A DNA stretch of 9,158 nucleotides from Chromatiales bacterium (GTDB lineage: Bacteria; Pseudomonadota; Gammaproteobacteria; Chromatiales; Chromatiaceae): assembly GCA_024639625.1 (NCBI GenBank), contig JAHEIA010000085.1, forward strand, positions 1 to 9,158. Reading direction: 5' to 3'. This document shows positions 1 through 6,698 of this stretch, in pieces. How positions within the stretch are numbered: position 1 is the first letter of the stretch; each line of letters starts with the position of its first letter. Under the pieces are notes generated by a model. That model did no database searches. It was not told the DNA's origin and was given only the letters and a program-made list of their open reading frames with translations. A program made the position numbers and the translations under genes.

Positions 1-612
1 TGCCCTGAATACCTGCGCCAGGTGCGAAAGCTCTGCGACGAGCATGCTGTACTGCTGATCCTCGACGAGATCGCCACCGGGTTTGGCCGCACCGGCACCT
101 TGTTTGCCTGCGAGCAGGCCGTTGTGGTGCCCGATATACTCTGCCTTGGCAAGGCTCTTACCGGGGGCTATCTGTCCCTGGCGGCCACCCTTACCACCGC
201 GGAACTCGCGGCTACAATCAGCGCCCACGGCGGCGCCTTCATGCACGGCCCGACCTTCATGGCGAACCCGCTTGCCTGCGCGGTGGCGGTGGCGAGCGTA
301 CGGTTGCTTCTGGACAGTCCCTGGCAGTCCCGCGTGAAACGGATCGGGAGCCTGCTCCGTGCGGGACTGGAGCCGTGCGCCGGTCTGCCTGCGGTCCGCG
401 ACGTGCGAGTCCTGGGTGCGATCGGAGTCGTCGAAATGAAGCAAGCGATCGATCTGGCCTGGGCACAATCTCGACTGGTGGAAATGGGCGTCTGGCTGCG
501 TCCGTTCGGGCGCTTGCTCTACACCATGCCGCCGTACATCATCCAGGATGAGGAACTCGAGCGTCTGCTCGGCGCCATGCTTCGCCTGAGCAAGGAGTCG
601 CTGCCGCAATAG
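1..612 (+). CDS. bioA: Adenosylmethionine--8-amino-7-oxononanoate aminotransferase, C-terminal part
   Basis: Partial gene; the reading frame is open from base 1 and ends at TAG 610-612, giving the last 203 residues of a protein usually about 430 long. BioA is a cytosolic PLP enzyme that moves an amino group from S-adenosylmethionine to KAPA to make DAPA in biotin synthesis. Visible fold-type I aminotransferase signatures are [12 protein letters not shown] (the Asp that contacts the PLP ring nitrogen, fragment residue 22), [11 protein letters not shown] (Schiff-base Lys, fragment residue 51), and [16 protein letters not shown], which is characteristic of BioA. Near the C terminus [17 protein letters not shown] matches the BioA segment with the substrate-carboxylate Arg. 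The GTG at 22 is internal, not the start. No other bio gene is visible, and what precedes it lies outside the window. All expected catalytic positions in this half are present, so the gene looks intact. Confidence 0.95.
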   Translation, partial: CPEYLRQVRKLCDEHAVLLILDEIATGFGRTGTLFACEQAVVVPDILCLGKALTGGYLSLAATLTTAELAATISAHGGAFMHGPTFMANPLACAVAVASVRLLLDSPWQSRVKRIGSLLRAGLEPCAGLPAVRDVRVLGAIGVVEMKQAIDLAWAQSRLVEMGVWLRPFGRLLYTMPPYIIQDEELERLLGAMLRLSKESLPQ

Positions 613-705
613 CTGCGAGCCCGCCCGATGCGCAGGGGAAACGCGCAGCAAATGAAAACTTTTGTCAACGCGCCGCCATACAGGCTCCGCTTGTTATATG
701 CTCTT
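613..705. other. bioA 3' intergenic spacer
   Basis: Non-coding spacer after bioA. It contains an imperfect nested inverted repeat: GCTGCG 612-617 with CGCAGC 644-649, and inside it TGCGC 629-633 with GCGCA 643-647. A short T run (660-663) lies about 12 bases downstream of the hairpin. This could be a weak terminator for bioA, but the T run is short and not adjacent to the stem. Confidence 0.3.
692..700 (+). promoter_or_regulatory. Possible extended -10 promoter for the structured RNA
   Basis: TGT followed by TATATG (692-700) fits the extended -10 pattern TGn-TATAAT with four of six hexamer matches. It would start a transcript near 706. No good -35 lies at 16-18 bp: TTGTCA at 662-667 resembles a -35 but is 27 bp away, which is too far. 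Tentative. Confidence 0.3.
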
Positions 706-762
706 ACCTAGGCCAACCGGGGGAGAGAGGGCTCACCGGGGAAGCCGGGGAGAGTGCAGGCA

Positions 763-896
763 GTGCTGCGTCGTGAACGGATGGACGCAGAGTCCTGTTC
801 CTTAGCGAAGGAGTCACAGTAGTACCGTTCGCCAAGCCAGGGGAATGCAGACAAGAGCGAGCTTGGGCAGCGGAGAAGCGAAGGTGCAGCGTCGTG
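763..896 (+). repeat. Imperfect 13-nt direct repeat inside the structured RNA
   Basis: GTGCTGCGTCGTG (763-775) recurs as GTGCAGCGTCGTG (884-896), one mismatch in 13, offset 121 bases. Similar purine-rich blocks precede both copies (GGGGAGAG at 747-754, GCGGAGAAG at 871-879) and a CGG follows both. This suggests a diverged internal duplication of an RNA module. The coordinates span both copies and the sequence between them. Confidence 0.5.
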
Positions 897-951
897 CGGC
901 GGGAATCTGCAGCAGTTGGTGGATTGTCGTAGCCGCTTCGCGGCGGACCAA

Positions 952-990
952 CGAGCCCCGCAATCGATCGATTGCGGGGCTCGTTTTTTT
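952..990 (+). terminator. Strong intrinsic (Rho-independent) terminator
   Basis: Bases 952-983 form a perfect 32-nt palindrome (CGAGCCCCGCAATCGA and its reverse complement), so the hairpin can have a 14-bp stem with a 4-nt loop. Seven T residues follow at 984-990. There is no T run on the other side, so it acts on plus-strand transcripts. It ends the putative structured RNA, and any bioA read-through, 97 bp before the ATG at 1088. Confidence 0.92.
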
Positions 991-1087
991 GCGCTACGGA
1001 TACATGCTAGCGTAATAGATTCAAGTGCAACGCAGCGCGGGTAGTCCGCTCTGCGCCCCAGCCGATCTTTTCTAGGAGCTCTCGATC

Positions 1088-2044
1088 ATGTCGCCGTTTC
1101 TTTCTAGAGCCTTGTCCCTGACGCTCTGCCTGGTAGCGCTGCTCACTCAGATTGCGCGCGCGGCCGAGAATCAGGACGTCCTGCTCACCATTGAAGAGCC
1201 GCGGGCGCAGGGTATACATTCGGGAATCGGATTGATCCGGGGCTGGGCCCTGGTACCCCCCCCGCGTAGCATCGAGCGGATTGAGGTAACCATCGACGGG
1301 GTTTTCCTGTCGCTCCCCGAGGCGATCGTTCCCTATGGTGGCACCCGCCGCGATGTGGATGCGGTATACGGCGCCGACTATCCCGAGGCCCTCAACTCTG
1401 GCTATGCAATGGCCTTCAATTACGCCAACCTCACCCCCGGTGAACACCGGATCCGGGTGCGAGCCGTCGATAGCGCGGGTGATTACCTGGACAAGGTGCT
1501 GGATTTTCGTAGCATCCGATTCTCCGACGAGACCTTCGTCCCGGGGGGCCGTATGAGCCTGCCGGGTTTTGCCTTGCAGGACTTACGGATCGAGGACGCC
1601 GCTGCGGCCGCCGCGAGCGGCGTAACGACACTGCCGCTCAATGTGCTAGGCGACTCGAGCTACACCCTGCAGTTGGGCTGGGTCGACGCCGCTCAGCAGT
1701 TCGCGCTGGTCGGGATCGAGTATGACGGCAGGGAGATCGGCCCCCCGCGCATCGCTCCACCCTCGGGCCTGTCTGCCCGGGTGGCTGGCGAGGACGCTGC
1801 GGTTTCCTGGAACCCAAGCCCGGACTACGTGCTGGGCTATTATCTCGAACGTCGTCTCGGCGCCGCAAGCTTTGCGCGCATCGCCACCCTGGCTCGCATG
1901 CGTACGTCCTACACGGATACAGACGTCACCTGGAGAGGGGGCTTATACCCCGCAACTTATACCTATCGGATCCAGGGATTCACCGAAGCTGATGTCTCCG
2001 ACTACTCGAACACGGCCTCGGTCTTTGCACCGGTGACTCGATAG
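1088..2044 (+). CDS. Exported protein with Ig-like and fibronectin type III domains
   Basis: 318 residues; the ATG is preceded by AGGAG (1074-1078) at 9-nt spacing, so the start is well supported. Residues 1-25 form a Sec signal peptide: a hydrophobic stretch around LTLCLVALLT, then ARA before AENQ as a signal peptidase I site. No lipobox is seen. Residues about 31-145 form a beta-rich domain with SGIGLIRGWAL, VPYGGTRRDV, NSGYAMAFNY and LTPGEHRIRVRAVDSAGDY, resembling the Ig-like domains found in secreted proteins of gammaproteobacteria. A linker with an Ala-rich stretch (171-177) and a short beta region lead to a fibronectin type III domain (about 222-316: PPSGLSARV, VSWNPSPDYVLGYYLERR, YTYRIQGFTEADVSDYSN). 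No enzyme motif or membrane anchor is seen. Role unknown; likely periplasmic or extracellular binding or adhesion. It follows the strong terminator, so its transcription needs its own promoter or read-through. A run of eight C lies at 1256-1263. Confidence 0.85.
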   Translation: MSPFLSRALSLTLCLVALLTQIARAAENQDVLLTIEEPRAQGIHSGIGLIRGWALVPPPRSIERIEVTIDGVFLSLPEAIVPYGGTRRDVDAVYGADYPEALNSGYAMAFNYANLTPGEHRIRVRAVDSAGDYLDKVLDFRSIRFSDETFVPGGRMSLPGFALQDLRIEDAAAAAASGVTTLPLNVLGDSSYTLQLGWVDAAQQFALVGIEYDGREIGPPRIAPPSGLSARVAGEDAAVSWNPSPDYVLGYYLERRLGAASFARIATLARMRTSYTDTDVTWRGGLYPATYTYRIQGFTEADVSDYSNTASVFAPVTR

Positions 2045-2095
2045 GGTCTGTGCTCGGCGAGGGAGTACGCCGGCGATGCGCCTCCCGCAATCGAA
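2045..2095. other. Convergent intergenic spacer
   Basis: 51-base gap between two genes that end toward each other. GGGAG 2061-2065 can pair with CTCCC 2082-2086 around a GC-rich loop, but neither side has a T run. A weak bidirectional stop is possible but not supported. Confidence 0.25.
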
Positions 2096-5000
2096 CTACA
2101 AGAGGACACGCTCGATCCCGCCGTGCCTCAGCTTGTCGATAAATACTTCTTGCCAGCCAGTACCGAGTCGTCGCCGCACCAGCTCTACCACCACGTAATC
2201 GGTGACCAATCCAGTCTCCGCTCGGAAGCGGGAGAGCCCCTGCTGGCAAGCCGGGCAGCTGGTGAGCAGCCGCACCTCGCCCTGGGTTGCTTTGCTTTCA
2301 AGCAGGGTGCGCAGGCCTTCGGTCAGCTCCTCCTGTTTGCGGTATCGAAGTTGGTTGGCCACGTCCGGACGGGCCGTGCCGAGGGTGCCGGCCTCGCCAC
2401 AGCAACGCTCGGAGAGCAGCACCTCCTGGCCGGTCAGTCGGCGGGCCACCTGGACCGGGTTGTGTGTCTTCATCGGGCTGTGGCAGGGGTCGTGATACAG
2501 GTACTGGATCCCGCGAGCGGTGGGCAGCGCCACACCTTTCTCCATCAGATATTCATGGATATCCAGCAACCGGCATTCCGGGAAGATCTGTCCGAACTCG
2601 TAGTTCAGCAGCTGATCCATGCAGGTTCCGCAAGAGACCAGGACGGTCTTTATGTCCATGTAATTCAGGGTGTTCGCAACACGATGGAACAGCACCCGAT
2701 TCTCCATGGTGATCCTGTTGCCCTGTTGCGCGAGCCCAGCGGATGACTGGGGATAGCCGCAGCACAGGTAACCGGGTGGCAACACAGTTTGTGCTCCGGT
2801 CTCGTAGAGCATGGCCAGGGACGCCAAACCGATATCCGAGAACAAACGCTCGGAGCCGCAGCCGGGAAAATAGAAGACCGCGTCCGAGTCTTCATCACCG
2901 TGCTGCGGATTGCGCAGAATCGGCACGTACTGGCGATCCTCCAGATCCAGCTCCTGACGGAAGGTGCGTTTCGGCAGTTCCACTCGCAGCGGCCGCCGGA
3001 CCAGCTCGACCATCTGTGATCGCGCGCCGGGTTTGCCGGTGGTGCTGGTCGGCGGTGTCTCGTTGCGCCCCAGCAGGCCCAGGCGCCTGGCCGCTTCGTG
3101 CGCCAGATCGATCCCTCGGAAGCCCCACTGTGCAAGGCCTTTGCGCAGGACGCGCACCGTCCGGGGATCGCTGGCACTGAGGAACTGCATGGCGGCCCAG
3201 GAGCCGAGGTTCGAGCTCTTCTTGCCGCGTCCGACCAGGATCTTGCGCATGTCGATGGTGACTCTGCCGAAGTCGATGTTGACCGGGCAGGGCGGCTCGC
3301 ATTTGTGGCAGATGGTGCAGTGATCGGCCACGTCGTTCATCGCGTCGAAATGGCGCAGCGAGAGACCGCGGCGGGTCTGTTCCTCGTAGAGAAATGCCTC
3401 GATGATCAGCCCGGTAGCAAGGATCTTATTGCGCGGCGAATACAGAAGACGCGCCCGCGGCACATGGGTCATGCAAACCGGTTTGCACTTGCCGCAGCGC
3501 AAGCAATGCTTTACCTGCTCGTTCAGCTCGCCGAGTTCCGTCTCTTCGAGGATGATCGCCTCTTGCTGCACCAGGCGCAGCGAGGGGGTATACGCGCGCT
3601 CCAGTCCCGAGCCGGCAAGCAACTTGCCTCGGTTGAAGTGCCCCTCGGGGTCCACCCGGCGCTTGTACTCCAGGAACGTCCGTAGCTTCTCCGCGTCCAG
3701 GTATTGAATCTTGGTCAGGCCGATTCCGTGCTCGCCCGAGATCACCCCGCCGAGGGAGCGGGCGAGTCGCATGATGCGGCCGACGATCTGCTCGGCCTCA
3801 TGCAGCATCCGGTAATCGGCCGAATGAACCGGGATGTTGGTATGCACGTTGCCATCCCCGGCGTGCATATGCAGCGCCACGAACAGCCGGCTGTCCCTGT
3901 GCGTGGCGTGGATCTGAGCGAGTCGTTCACGTACCCCTTCAAGATCCTGACCGGAGAAGATTTCCTGCAGGCGCGATGCGACCTCCTTGCGGTAGGATTG
4001 GACCAGCTCCCGCCGCAGCAGCAGGTCGATGAGCCGGTCCTGCGGCCCAATGCGCTCCCGCGCCACGTCCCCGAGCAGCTCCAGGTGCTGCTCGGCCGGT
4101 GCGTCCAGGTGCTGCTGGATCTGCTGCCAACGCTCCCGCGCCGTGCGTACCGCCTGCCTTGCGGCATCGGTCTTTGCTTGCAGGATCGCGCTGCTCTCTG
4201 CGGACTCTTCGTACGCCTCGCCGTTCCGGGCCTCCGGCATCGCGCCTGCGAAGTACTCCTGCACCGCCTGCATGATGCGCAGCTTGTTGCTCAGGGAGTA
4301 CTCGATGTTGATGCGCTCGATCCCGCGACTGTACTCCGCTAGTCGCGGCAGCGGGATGACCACGTCTTCGTTGATCTTGAAGGCGTTGGTGTGGGCCGAA
4401 ATGGCCGCGGTACGCGCGCGGTCGAGCCAAAACCGCCTCCGCGCCTCGGGGCTCAAGGCGATGAACCCCTCGCCCCCGCGCTGGTTCGCCAAGTGGACCA
4501 CCGCGGAAGCAGCGCGTCCCAGCGCATCCTCCACGTCGCCGACCAGGTCTGCCAGAAGCACCATTTTCGGATGCTCTAGGCGCGGCGACTTGGTCGAGTA
4601 CTGGATGGCCCTTACGTAGCGTTCATCCAGGTGTTCGAGGCCGGCGATCGACACTGAGGCCAGCGATTCGACGTAATCCTTGATCTCTACGATGGCCGGC
4701 ACCGCCGCGCTCAGGTCTGTGCCGAAGAACTCGAGGCAGACGGTGCGTACGTGTGCCGGCATGCGATGCAGGACGAATCGGGCCGACGTGATCAGTCCGT
4801 CGCAGCCCTCTTTCTGCACCCCGGGCAGCCCGGCCAGGAACTTGTCGGTGACATCCTTGCCCAGACCCGCCTGGCGAAATACGGTGCCGGGCATCTCCAG
4901 GGTCTCCGGCTCGCCCTTACGCGTGCTGCCGTCGGAGGCGTAGCGGTCGATGCGAAAGCGCACCCGCTCTTGGTCCTGGATCTTGCCGAGATTGTGCCCG

Positions 5001-5947
5001 ATGCGTTGCACTTCGAGCCAGTCGGCGTCCGGCGTCACCATGCGCCAGGAGACCAGGTTGTCCAACGTGGTACCCCAGAGCACCGCCTTCTTGCCCCCCG
5101 CATTCATGGCGATATTTCCGCCAATGGTCGACGCGTCCTGCGAGGTCGGGTCGACCGCGAAGGCCAGCCCATGCCGCTCGGCAAGCTCGGAGACGCGCCG
5201 CGTGACCACGCCGGCGCCGCAGCGCACCGTCGGCACCTGCCCCGGTACCCCGGGCAATGCAACGTTCTCGAGATTGCTCAGGCTCTCCAGCTTCTCCGTG
5301 TTGACGACCGCCGAATACGCGTCCAGTGGCACCGCCGAGCCGGTATATCCGGTTCCCCCGCCGCGCGGAATGATCGTCAGACCGCTGGCGATGCAGGCCT
5401 TGACGATAGCCGCGACCTCCTCTTCCCGGTCCGGCGAGATGACGACAAAAGGGATCTCGACTCGCCAGTCCGTCGCATCGGTCGCATGGGATACCCGGGC
5501 GAACCCACTGAAGTCGACGTTGTCTTTGCGCGTGATGCCGATGAGAGCCTGGTTCAATTTGCGCCGCAGTTCAGCGCTGCGGTCGAACCCTTCGGCAAAG
5601 CGATCCACCGACGAGCGGGCAGCGGCGAGCAGCCGCTCCGCCTTCTGGTTTTCGTTGAGCCGGAGCTCGAACTGATCCAGGCGATGGCGCAGCGCCTGTA
5701 ACAGCGCGGCACGGCGCGCCAGGTTCTGTTGCAGGTCCTCTTGCAGGTACGGATTGCGCATCACGACCCACATATCGCCGAGCACCTCGAACAGCATGCG
5801 TGCCGAGCGCCCGGTGCGGCGGGTACCGCGCAGCTCCTCGATGAGCCGCCAGGCCTCTGCACCCAGAAACCGGATGACGATTTCCCGGTCGGAGAAGGAA
5901 GTGTAATTGTAGGGGATTTCGCGAATCCGCTGCTCTGGTGTGTTCAT
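2096..5947 (-). CDS. DUF3683 / FAD-linked 2-hydroxyacid dehydrogenase / Fe-S / CCG-domain fusion oxidoreductase
   Basis: 1283 residues from ATG 5947; an in-frame ATG at 5995 would add 16 (1299). Neither has a clear Shine-Dalgarno. I prefer 5947 because family similarity appears to begin at [16 protein letters not shown] just after it. Numbering below is for the 1299 form. DUF3683 about 25-155. FAD-binding type 4 (PCMH-like) domain about 180-330, with [11 protein letters not shown] at 210-220 and [16 protein letters not shown]-oxidase C-terminal domain about 400-790, interrupted by a charged, probably helical insert (about 580-700), with [12 protein letters not shown] (709-720) and [10 protein letters not shown] (753-762). 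Two [4Fe-4S] motifs: [11 protein letters not shown] (831-841) and [12 protein letters not shown] (893-904). Two CCG domains: [10 protein letters not shown] to CCGYP (1043-1082), and DPCH (1169) to RCCGEAG (1197) and SCPAC (1246). This joins GlcD/Dld-like and GlcF-like parts in one chain, so it probably oxidises a D-2-hydroxyacid (lactate or glycolate type) and passes electrons via Fe-S to the quinone pool. The substrate cannot be read from sequence. All listed Cys are intact. Confidence 0.9.
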   Translation of the reverse strand: MNTPEQRIREIPYNYTSFSDREIVIRFLGAEAWRLIEELRGTRRTGRSARMLFEVLGDMWVVMRNPYLQEDLQQNLARRAALLQALRHRLDQFELRLNENQKAERLLAAARSSVDRFAEGFDRSAELRRKLNQALIGITRKDNVDFSGFARVSHATDATDWRVEIPFVVISPDREEEVAAIVKACIASGLTIIPRGGGTGYTGSAVPLDAYSAVVNTEKLESLSNLENVALPGVPGQVPTVRCGAGVVTRRVSELAERHGLAFAVDPTSQDASTIGGNIAMNAGGKKAVLWGTTLDNLVSWRMVTPDADWLEVQRIGHNLGKIQDQERVRFRIDRYASDGSTRKGEPETLEMPGTVFRQAGLGKDVTDKFLAGLPGVQKEGCDGLITSARFVLHRMPAHVRTVCLEFFGTDLSAAVPAIVEIKDYVESLASVSIAGLEHLDERYVRAIQYSTKSPRLEHPKMVLLADLVGDVEDALGRAASAVVHLANQRGGEGFIALSPEARRRFWLDRARTAAISAHTNAFKINEDVVIPLPRLAEYSRGIERINIEYSLSNKLRIMQAVQEYFAGAMPEARNGEAYEESAESSAILQAKTDAARQAVRTARERWQQIQQHLDAPAEQHLELLGDVARERIGPQDRLIDLLLRRELVQSYRKEVASRLQEIFSGQDLEGVRERLAQIHATHRDSRLFVALHMHAGDGNVHTNIPVHSADYRMLHEAEQIVGRIMRLARSLGGVISGEHGIGLTKIQYLDAEKLRTFLEYKRRVDPEGHFNRGKLLAGSGLERAYTPSLRLVQQEAIILEETELGELNEQVKHCLRCGKCKPVCMTHVPRARLLYSPRNKILATGLIIEAFLYEEQTRRGLSLRHFDAMNDVADHCTICHKCEPPCPVNIDFGRVTIDMRKILVGRGKKSSNLGSWAAMQFLSASDPRTVRVLRKGLAQWGFRGIDLAHEAARRLGLLGRNETPPTSTTGKPGARSQMVELVRRPLRVELPKRTFRQELDLEDRQYVPILRNPQHGDEDSDAVFYFPGCGSERLFSDIGLASLAMLYETGAQTVLPPGYLCCGYPQSSAGLAQQGNRITMENRVLFHRVANTLNYMDIKTVLVSCGTCMDQLLNYEFGQIFPECRLLDIHEYLMEKGVALPTARGIQYLYHDPCHSPMKTHNPVQVARRLTGQEVLLSERCCGEAGTLGTARPDVANQLRYRKQEELTEGLRTLLESKATQGEVRLLTSCPACQQGLSRFRAETGLVTDYVVVELVRRRLGTGWQEVFIDKLRHGGIERVLL

Positions 5948-5995
5948 CGAGATAAAGATCGGGCCGCGGAACGGGCCGCTCGCAGGTAGCCGCAT

Positions 5996-6014
5996 CGGGA
6001 ATAAAAAAATCCCG
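5996..6014 (-). promoter_or_regulatory. Small A/T-loop inverted repeat in the leader of the oxidoreductase gene
   Basis: CGGGA 5996-6000 and TCCCG 6010-6014 flank ATAAAAAAA. In the minus-strand transcript this is a 5-bp hairpin with a U-rich loop, ending immediately before the upstream candidate ATG (5995). If real it would hamper initiation at 5995 and favour 5947. A terminator role is unlikely because the T run is in the loop. Confidence 0.3.
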
Positions 6015-6024
6015 TCGAGTGTCT

Positions 6025-6030
6025 ATTATA
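6025..6030 (-). promoter_or_regulatory. Perfect -10 box for the minus-strand oxidoreductase gene
   Basis: The minus strand reads TATAAT at 6030-6025. It would start transcription near 6018, leaving about 70 nt before the ATG at 5947 or 22 nt before the ATG at 5995. The -35 region is poor: GCATTT at 18 bp or CATTTT at 17 bp. TTGTTT is only 13 bp upstream, too close. It may depend on an activator. Confidence 0.5.
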
Positions 6031-6053
6031 GCGATATCCGGTGAAACAAAATG

Positions 6054-6116
6054 CTTCGCCGGTGTGCGTCGGCGAGGTCCGCCGAGAGCAAGATCTATCT
6101 GCCGGGTGGCCGGCAG
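6054..6116 (+). promoter_or_regulatory. Two hairpins in the cytochrome c' leader
   Basis: TCGCCG 6056-6061 pairs with CGGCGA 6070-6075, extendable by one G-T and one C-G pair. CTGCCGG 6099-6105 pairs perfectly with CCGGCAG 6110-6116 around GTGG. Both lie upstream of the Shine-Dalgarno at 6137 and leave it free. They may stabilise the mRNA or be part of an operator. I could not identify a convincing plus-strand promoter for the cytochrome gene. Confidence 0.35.
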
Positions 6117-6136
6117 CAATCACGAACACCATTGGC

Positions 6137-6142
6137 AAGGAG
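6137..6142 (+). promoter_or_regulatory. Shine-Dalgarno that sets the cytochrome c' start
   Basis: AAGGAG lies 6 nt before ATG 6149. This places the start at 6149 rather than at the longer in-frame ATG 6041, and it gives a clean signal peptide at the N terminus. Confidence 0.85.
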
Positions 6143-6148
6143 ATTGTT

Positions 6149-6628
6149 ATGGGTAAGAAGACCGTTTTGCTCCCCGTAGTCGCGGTGCTGACCCTGGTCG
6201 GCGGCGGTATCTCGACCACCACCGCCCACAGCGAGGAAGAAGGCGGCCCGTTTCAGAAGCAGATCGACTATCGGACCTCGGTGATGACGGTTTTTGCCTG
6301 GAACCTGAAGCCGATGGGCGCCATGATGAAGGGAGAGATACCCTACGACCAGAAGGCCTTTGCGCGCCATGCCCAGGACCTGGCTGCAGCGGCCTCGTTG
6401 GATCTGTTGCCTGCCTTTCCGGAGGATTCCGACAGTGCGGACGACACTGGAGCCAAGGCCGAGATCTGGATGCAGTGGGACGATTTCGTCGATAAGCAGC
6501 AGGCCATGCAGTCCGAGGTGAAGATGCTGGCGGAGGTGGCTGCCGCTGGCGATCAGGAGCAGATCAAGCAGCAGTTTGCCGCCACGGCAGATTCCTGCAA
6601 GGCGTGCCACAAGGAATACAAGGAATAA
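6149..6628 (+). CDS. Cytochrome c' (class II c-type cytochrome)
   Basis: 159 residues. Residues 1-28 are a signal peptide (MGKK, then a hydrophobic stretch VLLPVVAVLTLVGGG, cleavage near TTAHS), so the mature protein is about 131 residues, usual for cytochrome c'. The conserved N-terminal helix YRTSVMTVFAWNLKPMGAMMKGEIPYD (split here: YRTSVMTVFAWNLK, then PMGAMMKGEIPYD) is the family hallmark, and the heme attachment site CKACH (150-154) with the proximal His is at the C terminus followed by KEYKE. Cytochromes c' are periplasmic four-helix-bundle proteins with high-spin heme that bind NO and CO and are linked to NO defence or electron transfer. Start chosen from AAGGAG at 6137. The gene is divergent from the FAD/Fe-S oxidoreductase and 70 bp upstream of a D-2-hydroxyacid dehydrogenase on the same strand. 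Intact. Confidence 0.93.
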   Translation: MGKKTVLLPVVAVLTLVGGGISTTTAHSEEEGGPFQKQIDYRTSVMTVFAWNLKPMGAMMKGEIPYDQKAFARHAQDLAAAASLDLLPAFPEDSDSADDTGAKAEIWMQWDDFVDKQQAMQSEVKMLAEVAAAGDQEQIKQQFAATADSCKACHKEYKE

Positions 6629-6643
6629 AGTGCCGGGAATCCC

Positions 6644-6673
6644 CCGTCAGGCCGCGTCTTCGCGGCCTGACGG
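6644..6673 (+). terminator. 13-bp perfect hairpin after the cytochrome c' gene
   Basis: CCGTCAGGCCGCG (6644-6656) and its exact complement (6661-6673) enclose TCTT. It starts 16 bases after the cytochrome stop. No T run follows (CGGTATTGC), so it is not a standard intrinsic terminator. It may partly terminate, or protect the 3' end and lower expression of the next gene. Confidence 0.5.
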
Positions 6674-6698
6674 CGGTATTGCAGCAGCAGGCTGACCC

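Larger units (their letters stand above)
706..990 (+). ncRNA. Putative structured non-coding RNA or long attenuating leader
   Basis: No protein gene is credible here, but the plus strand is packed with complementary segments. They are: CTC/GAG plus CCGG/CCGG (732-739 with 745-752, loop GGAAG); CTGCGTC 766-772 with GACGCAG 784-790; CTGT plus TCCTT with AAGGA plus ACAG (795-803 with 808-819); CCAAGC 832-837 with GCTTGG 861-866; TGCAG 885-889 with CTGCA 908-912; GTTGGT 915-920 with ACCAAC 947-952 enclosing GCCGC/GCGGC (932-944); then a strong intrinsic terminator. GAACGG in the loop of the second hairpin also complements CCGTTC 825-830, a possible pseudoknot. The 5' end is a guess from a weak promoter; the 3' end is set by the terminator. 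I see none of the conserved signatures of RNase P RNA, tmRNA, 6S, SRP RNA, or the cobalamin, glycine or c-di-GMP riboswitches. It could be an independent sRNA or the leader of the gene at 1088. Confidence 0.55.

Noticed and set aside
700..990. Group II intron remnant, c-di-GMP riboswitch or glycine riboswitch
   Set aside because: GGACGCAGAG and GGGGAGAG look superficially like riboswitch segments, but the other conserved parts (for c-di-GMP the GCAAACC strand and the tetraloop receptor; for glycine the CTCTCAGGC strand) are missing. No GTGYG 5' end or domain V hairpin of a group II intron is present.
989..1018. Promoter for the secreted-protein gene (TTGCGC, 18 bp, TAATAG)
   Set aside because: Only three of six matches in each box; not better than chance in this sequence.
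1007..1447. 146-codon open frame on the minus strand across the start of the secreted-protein gene
   Set aside because: It overlaps a gene with a signal peptide, good Shine-Dalgarno and recognised domains, and its own translation shows no family motif. High G+C gives many such antisense frames.
4751..5701. 316-codon plus-strand open frame inside the large oxidoreductase gene
   Set aside because: Antisense shadow of the FAD domains; no motif, and the minus frame is open for about 3.9 kb.
6024..6029. Plus-strand -10 (TATTAT) for cytochrome c', overlapping the minus-strand TATAAT
   Set aside because: No -35-like hexamer at 16-18 bp upstream (ATAAAA region). It is simply the complement side of the minus-strand box shifted by one base.
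6041..6148. 36-residue N-terminal extension of cytochrome c' from ATG 6041
   Set aside because: It would put a charged stretch ahead of the signal peptide. AAGGAG sits 6 nt before ATG 6149, which gives the normal family length.
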